From contig NZ_CP092362.2 in NCBI RefSeq assembly GCF_022370635.2, positions 2,914,001 to 2,978,000 of the forward strand: a stretch of 64,000 bases of DNA. Reading direction: 5' to 3'. Positions 20,032-30,100 of the stretch are shown here, piece by piece. The stretch's first letter is position 1, and each line of letters opens with the position of its first letter. The notes beneath the pieces are model-generated. The model was given only the letters and a program-made list of their open reading frames with translations, was not told the origin of the DNA and did not search any database. Origin of the DNA: Mycolicibacterium crocinum. GTDB lineage: Bacteria; Actinomycetota; Actinomycetes; Mycobacteriales; Mycobacteriaceae. The position numbers were made by a program, and so were the translations under genes.

Positions 20032-20930
20032 CGGCCACCAAACAGGACACCAAGACCGGCGGTCTGCTCTACGGCATCGGCGCCTACGGTTCGTGGGGCT
20101 TGTTTCCGGCGTTCTTCCCGTTACTGAAACCCGCTGGGGCACTGGAGGTTTTGGCCCACCGCATCGTCTGGACGCTGATACTGATGGCCGGCGTGCTGGT
20201 GGCGATGCGCAAGCTGTCCGATCTGCGGGCGATCACCGGGCGGACCTGGGTGCTGCTGTTCTGCGCATCGGCACTGGTGTCGGCGAACTGGGTCATCTTC
20301 ATCTTCGCGGTCAACAACGGCCATGTGGTCGACGGTGCCCTCGGCTACTTCATCAACCCACTGGTCAGTGCGCTGCTCGGAGTGCTGATCTTCCGGGAGC
20401 GGCTCAACCGGGCTCAGATGGTGGCCGTGCTGATCGCGCTGGCGGCGGTGGTGCTGCTGGGCATCGAGGTCGGCGGCCCGCCCTTCATCGCGCTCGGGCT
20501 GGCCTTGACGTTCGGCCTCTACGGAGTGGTCAAGAAGGTGGTGGCATGCGATCCGCGGGTCAGCGTCGGGGTCGAGGCCGCGATCGCGGCACCCTTCGCC
20601 ATCGCCTACATCGCCGTGCTGGAGCTGAGCGGGCACGGCCAGTTCACCACCAACGGGCCGGGCCACATCGCGTTGATGATGCTGTCGGGGCCGATCACCG
20701 CGATCCCGCTGCTCTTCTTCGCCGCCGCCGCCCAGCGGCTTCCGCTGGTCACCCTCGGGCTGCTGATGTACCTGAATCCGGCCATGCAGATGACCTGGGG
20801 AGTGGTGGTGGCCCACGAGCCGATGCCCCCTGCCCGCTGGGTCGGCTTCGCGCTGATCTGGCTGGCGCTGCTGGTGTTCAGCGGTGATGCGCTGCGGCGG
20901 GCCCGTCAGGCGCCCGCGACGCCGAGCTGA
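20028..20930 (+). CDS. rarD: RarD/EamA-family membrane transporter
   Basis: A 300-residue protein with ten transmembrane segments in two EamA repeats. It opens with [39 protein letters not shown], the RarD signature, and has [26 protein letters not shown] in the middle. RarD proteins belong to the drug/metabolite transporter superfamily; the substrate is unknown and the chloramphenicol link of the name is historical. GTG 20028 overlaps the pseudouridine synthase stop, so lspA, the synthase gene and rarD form one operon. The 3' end overlaps the converging pyruvyl-transferase-like gene by 25 bases. Confidence 0.88.
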   Translation: MTATKQDTKTGGLLYGIGAYGSWGLFPAFFPLLKPAGALEVLAHRIVWTLILMAGVLVAMRKLSDLRAITGRTWVLLFCASALVSANWVIFIFAVNNGHVVDGALGYFINPLVSALLGVLIFRERLNRAQMVAVLIALAAVVLLGIEVGGPPFIALGLALTFGLYGVVKKVVACDPRVSVGVEAAIAAPFAIAYIAVLELSGHGQFTTNGPGHIALMMLSGPITAIPLLFFAAAAQRLPLVTLGLLMYLNPAMQMTWGVVVAHEPMPPARWVGFALIWLALLVFSGDALRRARQAPATPS

Positions 20931-21940
20931 CCGCGCAGCGCGTCGTATTCGGCGTGCAGCTGTTTGCGCAGGCGGTCCACGGCGGCGCGCTTGCCCGCCC
21001 GGATGGCACTCGCGTCGGCGAGCGAGTCCAGTACCCGGTCGACGACGGCAGCGCCGGTCACCTCGTCGGTGCGGATCAGGGACGCCGCGTCGTCGATCGA
21101 CAGCGCGAAATCGCGGCACTTCGGCTGATATTCAAGGGAAACCACCGGGGTGTCGGACAGCGCGGCCAAGATCCCGGCGTGCAGCCGGCAGACGATGGCC
21201 ACCGAACAGCGCGCGAACTCCCGCGCGGCAGCTGCGGCGTCGGCCGGTAGCACGATGTCGGCGGGCACATCCCGGAACGCCACCTCGACCCACTTGCGGT
21301 CGGCGGGGTTCATCAGGACGCCGACGAATCGATGGCCCCGGCTCGCCAATTCACGCACCGCCACCGCGACTTGCTCGGCCACCCCCACCGGGTCATGTCC
21401 CCACAGGTCGTCGCCGTAGCCGAGGTTGACCCCGATCAGGCCGTCCTCGACCGGTACCTCGGGCCGGGGCAGGATCAATGCCGGATCACCGGTCACCTGC
21501 GCCGTCACGCCGATGTCGGCGAGCAACTCGACGCTGCGCGGCCCGCGCACCGATACCGAGTCGAAGTCGGCCAGGATCGGCTTCCATTTGGTGAGCTCGT
21601 CGTTCTGCGAGCCGCTGCCGCGCCCGGTGTAGCCGGGGTCCTGAACGCCGACGCCGATCGCGTACTTGCCGTTGTTCCTGGTCACCGCCAAGCCCAGCTT
21701 GGTCAACATCCGGAAGTACCGCACGCCGACCAGCGTCCCGCCGCCCATCACGAGCGTGCTGGGCCGGCGCGCCCTTTGCAGGGCGGGGGTCAGCGGGAAG
21801 GCAAATTCGTGCGGTAGCCGCGGGATGTCGTCGAAGACGACGCCGGGAAGCTGTGATCTGACGGCGTCATAGATCGCATCGTCACCGAGATTGTCCTTCT
21901 CGTGGAAGCCCAGATAGGCGACCGTCGCGGCTTTGCTCAC
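20906..21940 (-). CDS. Polysaccharide pyruvyl transferase family protein
   Basis: A 344-residue protein of the PF04230 type. It has VAYLGFHEKDNLGDDAIYDAV at the N-terminus (the conserved NxGDxA element), LVMGGGTLVG, and SVRGPRSVELLADIGV...TGDPALILPRPE in the C-terminal half. Family members add ketal pyruvate to cell-wall or exopolysaccharide sugars, or are involved in teichuronic-like polymers. A surface glycan role would fit the lipid genes 13 kb away, but they are not linked. GTG 21940 is chosen because TAGGGT lies exactly 7 bases upstream; an in-frame start further upstream (about 22042) would be beyond that promoter. Confidence 0.82.
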   Translation of the reverse strand: MSKAATVAYLGFHEKDNLGDDAIYDAVRSQLPGVVFDDIPRLPHEFAFPLTPALQRARRPSTLVMGGGTLVGVRYFRMLTKLGLAVTRNNGKYAIGVGVQDPGYTGRGSGSQNDELTKWKPILADFDSVSVRGPRSVELLADIGVTAQVTGDPALILPRPEVPVEDGLIGVNLGYGDDLWGHDPVGVAEQVAVAVRELASRGHRFVGVLMNPADRKWVEVAFRDVPADIVLPADAAAAAREFARCSVAIVCRLHAGILAALSDTPVVSLEYQPKCRDFALSIDDAASLIRTDEVTGAAVVDRVLDSLADASAIRAGKRAAVDRLRKQLHAEYDALRGQLGVAGA

Positions 21941-21947
21941 TGAACCG

Positions 21948-21953
21948 ACCCTA
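21948..21953 (-). promoter_or_regulatory. -10 element for leaderless pyruvyl-transferase-like gene
   Basis: TAGGGT on the minus strand with CGGTTCA before the GTG. The same TAGGGT-N7-start arrangement occurs before the DUF202 gene at 36297. Confidence 0.5.
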
Positions 21954-22355
21954 TACGTAAGTGAGGTCATGCTCGCGGTCCACACGGGCCGCAGGCATGG
22001 CATGTTCGTCACATTCACGGTGCTGCGGGCGGTTCCGTTCACAGAAATTCACAGCGGCTGGTCGTTCTCGCTAGCGCCGCGCTGACGTGGTCGCTCGCGC
22101 TCGGTGCCGTTCTGCATTTGCTGCTCAAGATTGAGGGTTGGCGGCGCACCAGTTATTGACGTTTGCGCGTTCTCTCCGACTCCTGCGCCGCGACCCGAGC
22201 GGTGCCAGCCGTGACCACGGCACTCGCACGCCTTCCGTCCCGATTTTCACCCCGTCGGCGGGTTGGTATTTGCAACATAGGACTTTGCTGGTTTGATGTA
22301 GCGATCGATGACGCCGAGGCGATCACGGCATCTCGGCCGATGGGTAGGGGGAACC
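21954..22355. other. Non-coding interval between divergent genes
   Basis: About 400 bases between the pyruvyl-transferase-like gene and the large secreted protein. No convincing coding sequence, hairpin terminator or RNA gene was seen. The right end is more AT-rich (around 22265-22305) and probably contains the promoter of the rightward gene. A ribosome-binding site, TAGGGGGA, lies at 22345-22352. Confidence 0.5.
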
Positions 22356-25300
22356 GTGACGGACAGACAGCCGCCAGTGACGAACTTCAGCAAGTATGTG
22401 GGCCGCGTCGGAGCCCTCGCAGTAGCGCTCGGAATCGGCGGAGCGATCGCCGCAGTTCCCGCGGTCGCCTGGGCCGACGACTCGCAACAGTCCTCGGCGT
22501 CGGTGGGCACCGGCAAGAGAGCCGCTGGCCAGACCGGAGCCGATGCGAACACCCGGGCATCCCACAGTGGCGCGCCGACCACCGGTCGCTCTCGCAAGGC
22601 CGCGGCAACCACGCCGACGAAACGCGCGCCCGCGAAGCCGGCTCGAAGCGCAGCGCCTCGTCCGACGGCGCCCCGCCAGCAGGCCGCCCCGGAAATCTCT
22701 CAACCCGACAGCGCCGCTCAAGTGCCTGCGCCGACCACGAAGATCTCCGGCGCGGCCGCCGTGAGTACCGCTGCGCCGGTGGCGATCACTCCGGCGGCCG
22801 TCGAAACCGCGATCACCTCGGCGATCAGCCGCATCAGCGATGCGCTTGCGACCGCGCTCGGTTCGGGGCCGGCGGGACCGATGGAATCGCCGGCGTTGTG
22901 GACGGTCTTCGCCTGGGCTCGCCGTCAGTTCGGCGACCCGGCGTCGTTCAGGACATCGGCAGCGCTGGTGACCACGACCGGGTTGTTGACCGACGGGTCC
23001 GCCGTCGCGCACTCGGCCGCGGCCAGCCCGGCGGATGCCACCGACGCGGATCACTCCGGGTTGCCCGATGACCTCGAGCGCACCACCTTGGCGAGCGGAC
23101 TCAACGAGCCGACCGATTTCCGTTTCCTGCCCGACGGCACGATTCTCATCGCCGAGAAGAGCGGGGCCATCAAGGTCTACCAAAACGGCCAGCTGCTGGG
23201 CGCGCCGCTGATCACGCTCAGTACGCAGAGCGATGTCGAGCGCGGTGTGGCCGGCATCGGTATCGATCCGGACTTCGCGACCAATCACTACATCTATGTG
23301 TCCTACACCGGAGCCGACAATCACGAACGACTGGCGCGTCTCACCATCAGTGGCTACACGGGTGACCCCACAAGTGAAACCCTGTCCGCCGGTGCGGAAA
23401 ACGTGTTGTACCGGGTGACCGACGAGGCGGCGAACTACCACCAGGGCGGCGGTATCCAGTTCGGCCCGGATGGCAAGCTGTACTGGTCGCTCGGCGACAA
23501 CTTCGACTTCTCGAATTCCCAGAGCCTGGACAATCCGCACGGCAAGATCCTGCGGCTCGACGTGCGCAACCTCAATGCCGACGGCACGGCGACCGCGCCG
23601 GCCGACAACCCCTTCGTCAACACACCCGGCGCGCTGCCGGAGATCTACGCCTACGGCTTACGCAATCCGTTCCGCTTCGTGTTCACCCCGACGGGCCAGA
23701 TCTTGGAGGCCGACGTGGGCGGCGCGGCCTGGGAAGAGATCAACGTCATCACCGCGGGTGCCAACTACGGCTGGCCGCTGGCCGAAGGTAATTGCAGCGG
23801 TTGCGCTTTCGTCAACCCGCTGTACACCTACGCGCACACCGGACCGCCGCTGTACGCGGGGGCGATCTCCTCGATCCTGGTCTACACCGGCGATGCCCTC
23901 GGAGCCCAGTACACCAACAAGGTTTTCATCGCCGATTACGCGCAGCAGTGGATGAAGGATCTCAGCTTCGACTCGCAGTACTCCAGCTTCATCGGCGAGA
24001 ACATGTTCGACGAGGCCGCCGGCACCACAGTGCAACTCCTGCAGGGGCCGGACGGAAACATCTATCAGCTCACCATCTATCCCGGCACGCTGTCGATGAT
24101 CGCGCCCACCGGGGGCAACCGCGCGCCGACAGCCAAGATCACGGCGACCCCGCCCTACGGGTATTCGCCACTGACAGTGGGCTTCTCGTCTGGCGGGTCA
24201 TTCGATCCCGACGGCACACCGCTGACGTACTCGTGGGACTTCGGCGACCCGAACAGCTCCACCGACGTGTCCACCGACGCCAATCCGACCTGGAACTACA
24301 CCGCCGACGGCACCTACACCGTGACGTTGACGGTCAGTGACGGCGAGAAGACCAATCAGGTCACCCAGAAGATCGTCGTCGGCAGCACGGCGCCCACCGT
24401 GACAATCACCTCGCCGATCAACGAGTCGAAGTACAACGCCGGTGACACGATCTCGTTCAGCGGAACCGCCACCGATGCCGAGGATGGCACACTGCCGAAC
24501 AGTGCGTACAAGTGGACGGTCGAATTCCATCACGCCGACCACATTCATCCGTTCGCGGACAACATCATTGGACCGAACGGGTCGATCACGATCCCGACCG
24601 ACGAGAGCAACGTCAACACCACGTGGTACCGCGTCATCTTGACCGTCACCGACAGCAGTGGCCTGTCGAGCTCCACCTATGTCGACGTCAAACCCAACCT
24701 GGTCAACCTGACCTTCAACTCCACCGACCCGGAGGCCGTGTACACGATCGACGGCATCCCGCATAAGGGCACCTACACCGAGCAGGCTGTCGTCGGTGTC
24801 AAGCGGATCCTCAATGTGCTCTCACCGCAGACCACCAGCGACGGGCCGATCGTGTTCGGCGACTGGTCCGATGGTGGTGCGCAAAGCCATACGATCACCA
24901 CGCCCGGCACCGACACCACCTACACCGTGGTATTCGACGATGCGAGCCCGCATCCGGTGCCGGATCCGTTCTCCGTGGTTCGTCGGCTCGTCAACAACGA
25001 GCTCGACAGTCTGGTGCGCCTCGCCAACGCGATGAACAAGGCGTCCTCGCCACTGTTCGCCACTGTGGGGGGTCTACCGATTGCCGTGCTGGGTGCCATC
25101 AGTGAAGCGGTGGCGAACCCGGCCGAAACCGGCGCCATCCTCAACGGGCTCACCCGCGACGTCGTGGCGGGACTGGCACAGGCGACCGCGCCACTGGTCA
25201 ATGCGCTCACCGACGTCGTGGCGACGACGGTGTTGCGCACGGCCGGCGTCGGTGCCGCGCTCACCGCGAATATCATCCCGGTGGCGATGGCGGTGGTGAA

Positions 25301-25823
25301 CGCTCCGGTCGGCATCGCGACCGCAGCGCTCGACAGCGCAGCCCTGGTCTTGAAGTACCTACTGAAGGTCGACAAGTTGGGCGTCGAGTCGGCGCTGAAG
25401 TACGTCCCGGTGGCGCTCGGCAATGCGGTGCAGACCCAGACGGCAGAGCTGGAAACCGCGGTCAACGATATGCGCTTCGGTGTGCTGACCGCGTTGTCGA
25501 TCGATCTCCCCGACGAGGCGCCGGATTCTCCGGCATCAGACGACGACCCGCTCGCACCGCTGACGGCCGCCTTCACCCGCAGTGCCGAGATCGCCGGAAA
25601 GGTCGGAACCGCGGCCGGTAGCATCGGGAGCGCCACGGCCGGCGGACTGCAGACCACGGCGAATGCGGCGGGCTCGGGGCTACAGAATTTCGTCACCGCG
25701 GCGTTGAGCGGAAAGGACATCCGTTCGGCGGGCATCGTGGCGTGGCGCGGGGTTGAGCGAAAGGCTGGTGTCGGGCGGCGTGGGGTGCAGGACGCTATCG
25801 AGGCCGCGGAAGACGCGCTCTAG
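22356..25823 (+). CDS. Large secreted sugar-dehydrogenase-like beta-propeller protein with PKD domain
   Basis: A 1155-residue exported protein. GTG 22356 follows TAGGGGGA and starts MTDRQPPVTNFSKYVGRVG, then a signal peptide ending AVAWA. A ~130-residue Ala/Pro/Thr-rich linker precedes a glucose/sorbosone-dehydrogenase-like (PQQ-type) six-bladed propeller at about residues 225-575. Its landmarks are EPTDFRFLPDGTILIAEKSG, GGIQFGPDGKLYWSLGD, YGLRNPFRF and ADVGGAAWEEIN. A PKD domain (SFDPDGTPLTYSWDFGD...YTVTLTVSDG) and another Ig-like module follow, up to ~residue 860. The C-terminal ~270 residues are Ala/Val-rich and helical. It may oxidise or bind surface sugars; catalysis is unproven. Confidence 0.8.
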   Translation: MTDRQPPVTNFSKYVGRVGALAVALGIGGAIAAVPAVAWADDSQQSSASVGTGKRAAGQTGADANTRASHSGAPTTGRSRKAAATTPTKRAPAKPARSAAPRPTAPRQQAAPEISQPDSAAQVPAPTTKISGAAAVSTAAPVAITPAAVETAITSAISRISDALATALGSGPAGPMESPALWTVFAWARRQFGDPASFRTSAALVTTTGLLTDGSAVAHSAAASPADATDADHSGLPDDLERTTLASGLNEPTDFRFLPDGTILIAEKSGAIKVYQNGQLLGAPLITLSTQSDVERGVAGIGIDPDFATNHYIYVSYTGADNHERLARLTISGYTGDPTSETLSAGAENVLYRVTDEAANYHQGGGIQFGPDGKLYWSLGDNFDFSNSQSLDNPHGKILRLDVRNLNADGTATAPADNPFVNTPGALPEIYAYGLRNPFRFVFTPTGQILEADVGGAAWEEINVITAGANYGWPLAEGNCSGCAFVNPLYTYAHTGPPLYAGAISSILVYTGDALGAQYTNKVFIADYAQQWMKDLSFDSQYSSFIGENMFDEAAGTTVQLLQGPDGNIYQLTIYPGTLSMIAPTGGNRAPTAKITATPPYGYSPLTVGFSSGGSFDPDGTPLTYSWDFGDPNSSTDVSTDANPTWNYTADGTYTVTLTVSDGEKTNQVTQKIVVGSTAPTVTITSPINESKYNAGDTISFSGTATDAEDGTLPNSAYKWTVEFHHADHIHPFADNIIGPNGSITIPTDESNVNTTWYRVILTVTDSSGLSSSTYVDVKPNLVNLTFNSTDPEAVYTIDGIPHKGTYTEQAVVGVKRILNVLSPQTTSDGPIVFGDWSDGGAQSHTITTPGTDTTYTVVFDDASPHPVPDPFSVVRRLVNNELDSLVRLANAMNKASSPLFATVGGLPIAVLGAISEAVANPAETGAILNGLTRDVVAGLAQATAPLVNALTDVVATTVLRTAGVGAALTANIIPVAMAVVNAPVGIATAALDSAALVLKYLLKVDKLGVESALKYVPVALGNAVQTQTAELETAVNDMRFGVLTALSIDLPDEAPDSPASDDDPLAPLTAAFTRSAEIAGKVGTAAGSIGSATAGGLQTTANAAGSGLQNFVTAALSGKDIRSAGIVAWRGVERKAGVGRRGVQDAIEAAEDAL

Positions 25824-25850
25824 AGTTTCTTCGATGTTCCGAGCACCGCG

Positions 25851-27071
25851 ATGAATCAGGTGGACAGGCGCGGCTTCTTCATCACGTTCACGGCGCTGCT
25901 GGTGCTGTGGGCCGCGGTGCTCATGACGCTCGCGATCACCGTCGTGCCCGATGGCTATTGGTATAGCTACTTCGTCATCGACTACTCGGTGGGCTTCATC
26001 CGCCGCGGCCTGGCCGGCGAGCTGCTCGGCCTGTTCGGTCCGGAGCACTACTTCCTCGGTCTCGCGGTCCTGCGCTGGATCCCGACGGCGGCCTTCGTTC
26101 TCGGGCTCGCCGCCGTGGCGTGGTCGGTCGCCGTCAGATCCGGGCGCTCGCAGCGACGGCGTCTGCTGGCTCTGCTGATTCCCGTCCTGCCGTTCGGATT
26201 CGCGTTCGGTTTGTTCTCGGCACGTACCGATCTGCTGGGCGGTGCCGCGCTCGCCGTCTTCGCCGTCGTCCTGACCAGAGTCGCGACTGCCCGGGCCACC
26301 GTAATCGCCAGTGCTGTCTACGGTTTGGCGTTGGCCGTACTGTCCCTGATTCACGAGGCGACGCCCTTCCTGTTCGGCCTTGGCGTGCTGGCGGCACTGA
26401 CGGTCCTCGCGGGCCATCTGGATGGCAAGGCGTTCTGGGCCAGCGTGGTGCTGGCGCTCGGGCCGTCGGTGTCGATCGGGCTGGCGTTGGCCGCATTCGG
26501 TCGCCAGGGCGTGTCCCCACAGCTGTGTCAACTGGTGCAGCACGGGCCGATGAACCATCCGCTGGCCGGTAAACCGACGATCGGCCAGCTGCTCAGCGGC
26601 TTTCACTACTACGTCGACTATCACGACTGGTTCTGCCGGGCCTTTCTGCCGCTGTTCGACATGACGTTCGCCGAAGGCCTGCGTTTCGTCGGCAGCCTCG
26701 GCTTTGTCGCCCTCGCAGGGTCGACCGTCTACGGGTTGGTGGTGCTGGCCGTCTCGGTATTGGCCATCGCGCACGTCTCGGGCGTACCGGTGCGGCGGTA
26801 CACCGGCGCGCTGCGGGGCCGCCCGCTCGCGCTGGTGGCCGGGGCCCTGATGATTCTTCCGGTCTTTTTGACCGGGGTGGACTGGGTCCGATGGTGGGTC
26901 ATCATCGCGTTCGATCTCGGGATCGTTTTTTTGCTGTATACCCGCGATCAACCCGAAGTCGATGAGCCACCGACTCGGCGCACGCTGATCGTGTTCGCTG
27001 TCGGAGCCATCCTGCTGGCAGTGCTGCCCATCGGGATCATCCCGGGCTTCGGTGCCCCGGTTCCCATGTGA
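25851..27071 (+). CDS. Polytopic integral membrane protein of unknown function
   Basis: A 406-residue protein with about nine or ten hydrophobic segments. It has conserved-looking loops at YWYSYFVIDYSVGFIRRGLAGELLGL (after the first helix) and SFHYYVDYHDWFCRAFLPLFD (near residue 240). The layout resembles polyprenyl-phosphate-dependent glycosyltransferase-like or acyltransferase membrane proteins, but no diagnostic motif lets me assign it. The ATG at 25851 lies 27 bases after the upstream stop, so it may be cotranscribed with the large secreted protein. It is followed by the narG promoter region. Confidence 0.7.
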   Translation: MNQVDRRGFFITFTALLVLWAAVLMTLAITVVPDGYWYSYFVIDYSVGFIRRGLAGELLGLFGPEHYFLGLAVLRWIPTAAFVLGLAAVAWSVAVRSGRSQRRRLLALLIPVLPFGFAFGLFSARTDLLGGAALAVFAVVLTRVATARATVIASAVYGLALAVLSLIHEATPFLFGLGVLAALTVLAGHLDGKAFWASVVLALGPSVSIGLALAAFGRQGVSPQLCQLVQHGPMNHPLAGKPTIGQLLSGFHYYVDYHDWFCRAFLPLFDMTFAEGLRFVGSLGFVALAGSTVYGLVVLAVSVLAIAHVSGVPVRRYTGALRGRPLALVAGALMILPVFLTGVDWVRWWVIIAFDLGIVFLLYTRDQPEVDEPPTRRTLIVFAVGAILLAVLPIGIIPGFGAPVPM

Positions 27072-27097
27072 CACGAACAATTCTCCGCAAAGCCACG

Positions 27098-27123
27098 TTG
27101 TGGCGTATTACCAAGCGCCACAA
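27098..27123. promoter_or_regulatory. Inverted repeat abutting the narG start
   Basis: TTGTGGCG at 27098-27105 and CGCCACAA at 27116-27123 are perfect 8-bp arms around a 10-base spacer. The last base is the A of the narG ATG. It could be an operator for a repressor or redox regulator, or form an mRNA hairpin at the start codon. It is the only obvious symmetric element in the 51-base gap. Confidence 0.45.
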
Positions 27124-30100
27124 TGGCGGTGATGGCTGGGGACTCTGCGTCTGAGGCGCTGCTGAAGCTGGGCCGGTATGTCACCGGCTGGTCGGAGTCG
27201 GACGACGGCCGGGCCGTCTTTCGCCGCGGCGGGCGTGCCGGCGATGTCTTCTACCGCGACCGTTGGAGCCACGACAAGGTGGTCCGCTCGACCCACGGGG
27301 TGAATTGCACCGGGTCGTGTTCGTGGAAGGTGTACGTCAAGGACGGCATCATCACCTGGGAGATGCAGGAGACCGACTATCCCTCGGTCGGTCCCGATCG
27401 CCCCGAATACGAGCCGCGGGGGTGTCCGCGCGGCGCGGCGTTCTCCTGGTACACCTACTCGCCGACCCGGGTCCGCTACCCCTACGTGCGCGGGGTGCTG
27501 CTCGAGATGTACCGGGAGGCCAAGGCGCGCCTTGGCGATCCGGTGCTGGCCTGGCGAGACATCACCACCGACCCCGACCGCCGTCGCCGCTATCAACAGG
27601 CGCGCGGCAAGGGCGGTTTGGTGCGGGCGTCCTGGCAGGAGGCGGTCGAGATCGCGGCGGCCGCCCACGTCAACACCATTGCCACCTACGGGCCGGACCG
27701 CTGCGCCGGATTTTCGCCGATCCCGGCGATGTCCATGGTCTCGCACTGTGTCGGCACCCGGTTCATCCAGCTCATCGGCGGGGTCATGACCTCGTTCTAC
27801 GACTGGTACGCCGATCTGCCGGTCGCCAGTCCGCAGGTGTTCGGCGACCAGACCGACGTGCCGGAGTCGGGGGACTGGTGGGACGCCACCTACTTGATGA
27901 TGTGGGGATCGAATGTTCCGGTGACGCGCACCCCGGACGCGCACTGGATGGCCGAAGTACGTTACCGCGGAACGAAAGTCGTCGTCGTCAGCCCCGACTA
28001 CGCGGACAACACCAAATTCGCCGACGAGTGGATGCCCGCTCAGCCGGGCACCGACGCCGCGCTGGCGATGGCCATGGGCCACGTGCTGCTCACCGAGTTC
28101 TTCGTGCAACGGTCGGTGCCGTTCTTCACCGACTACGTGCGCACCTACACCGACCTGCCGTTCCTGGTCCGCCTCGATCCACACGACGACGCCTACGTAC
28201 CCGGCAAGTTCCTCACCGCCGCCGATCTGTCCGATGACACCGCCGCCGACGACGCCTGGAAGACGGTGCTGCTCGACGAGAACACCGGCGCACCCGTAAT
28301 ACCCAACGGCTCCATCGGATTCCGCTACGCCGAATCGGGCAAGGGCCGCTGGAACCTCGACCTCGACGGTGTCACCCCGGCCCTGACCATGACCGGTGCG
28401 CAGGCCGACCCGGTCGAGGTGCTGCTACCGGTGTTCGACGCGCCCGACGGGTCCGGTTCGGTGTTGCGCCGCGGGGTGCCGGCCCGCAGGGTCGGCGGCC
28501 ACCTGGTCACGACGGTCTTCGACCTGATGCTGGCCCAGTACGCTGTGGCGCGACCGGGCCTGCCGGGCCAGTGGCCCGACGGATACGACGACGCCGACAC
28601 GCCCTACACCCCGGCGTGGCAGTCCACGATCACGAATGTGCCTGCCGCGCAGTGCATCCGCATCGCACGCGAGTTCGCCACCAACAGCGAGCAGTCGCAG
28701 GGCCGGTCGATGATCATCATGGGCGCCGGCATTTGCCAGTGGTTCCACGGCGATGTGACCTATCGGGCGATCCTGGCACTGCTGATCCTGACCGGCTGTA
28801 TGGGCCGCAACGGCGGGGGTTGGGCGCACTATGTCGGGCAGGAGAAATGCCGGCCGATCACCGGCTGGATATCGCTGGCCAACGCGTTGGACTGGTCGCG
28901 CCCGCCGCGCACCATGCCCGGCACCTCGTACTGGTACATGCACACCGACCAGTGGCGCAACGACGGATATCTCGCCGACTCGCTCAATTCTCCACTGGCC
29001 CAAGGCCATCTGGCCGGTGCGCACACCGCCGACGCGATCGCCACCTCCGCCGCGAACGGCTGGATGCCGTTCTACCCACAGTTCAGCACCAACCCGCTGC
29101 AGGTCGCGGAGGACGCACAGGCCGCGGTCGAGGCCGGAACCGCCGGCAGTGCCGCCGAGTACGTCACCGCGGCGCTGGGGGACGGCCGACTCGAGCCGGC
29201 GATCCGGGACATCGACGCGCCGCAGAACTGGCCGCGCACGTTGGTGCTGTGGCGGTCCAACCTGATGGGCAGTTCGGCCAAGGGCAACGAGTATTTCCTC
29301 CGCAATCTGCTCGGCACCCATCACAACGTGCTCGGTGAGGAGGATCCCGCCGCGCCCCGGCCATCTGAGGTCGTCTGGCACGACCGCGCTCCGGAGGGCA
29401 AGCTCGACTTGCTGGTGTCGGCCGATTTCCGGATGACGTCGACGACCCTGCTGTCCGATGTTGTGTTGCCCGCCGCCACCTGGTACGAGAAGCACGACCT
29501 CAGCTCGACGGACATGCACCCGTTCGTGCACGCGTTCACCCCGGCCATCGACCCGCCGTGGGAAGCCAAGACCGATTTCGACGCGTTTCATCTTCTGGCG
29601 CAGCGCTTTTCCGAACTCGCGCGCACCCACCTGGGGGTCCGCAAGGATCTGGTCAGCGTACCGCTGATGCACGACACCCCGGGGGAGACACCGCCGCCCG
29701 GCCCGACCAAGCCGGTCTACACGATGGTCGAACGCGATTACACCGCGATCGCCGACAAGCTGGCCACCGTGGGCCCGCTCGCGGACAGCGCCGGGTTCAC
29801 GGTCAAGAATGTCACGTTCCCGCTCGCCGAGGAGACCGCGCGCCTGGCACGCACCAACGGGGTGATGCTCGGCGGCGCCGGCGACGGCAGGCCGGCCATC
29901 GACACCGACGCCAAACTGGCCGAGGCGATCCTGTCGTTCTCCGGAACCACCAACGGCGCTCTGGCGGTGGCTGGCTTCCGCAGCCTCGAGGAACGCGTCG
30001 GTAAGCAACTGCACGACCTGGCCGAAGGATCGGACGAGAAACGCATCACGTTCGCCGACACCCAGCGTGCGCCGGTCCCGGTGATCACCTCACCGGAGTG

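Noticed and set aside
25680..27080. 466-codon minus-strand open frame opposite the membrane protein at 25851
   Set aside because: Strongly charged repetitive composition (Gln, Arg, Asp) typical of antisense to a membrane protein; no support.
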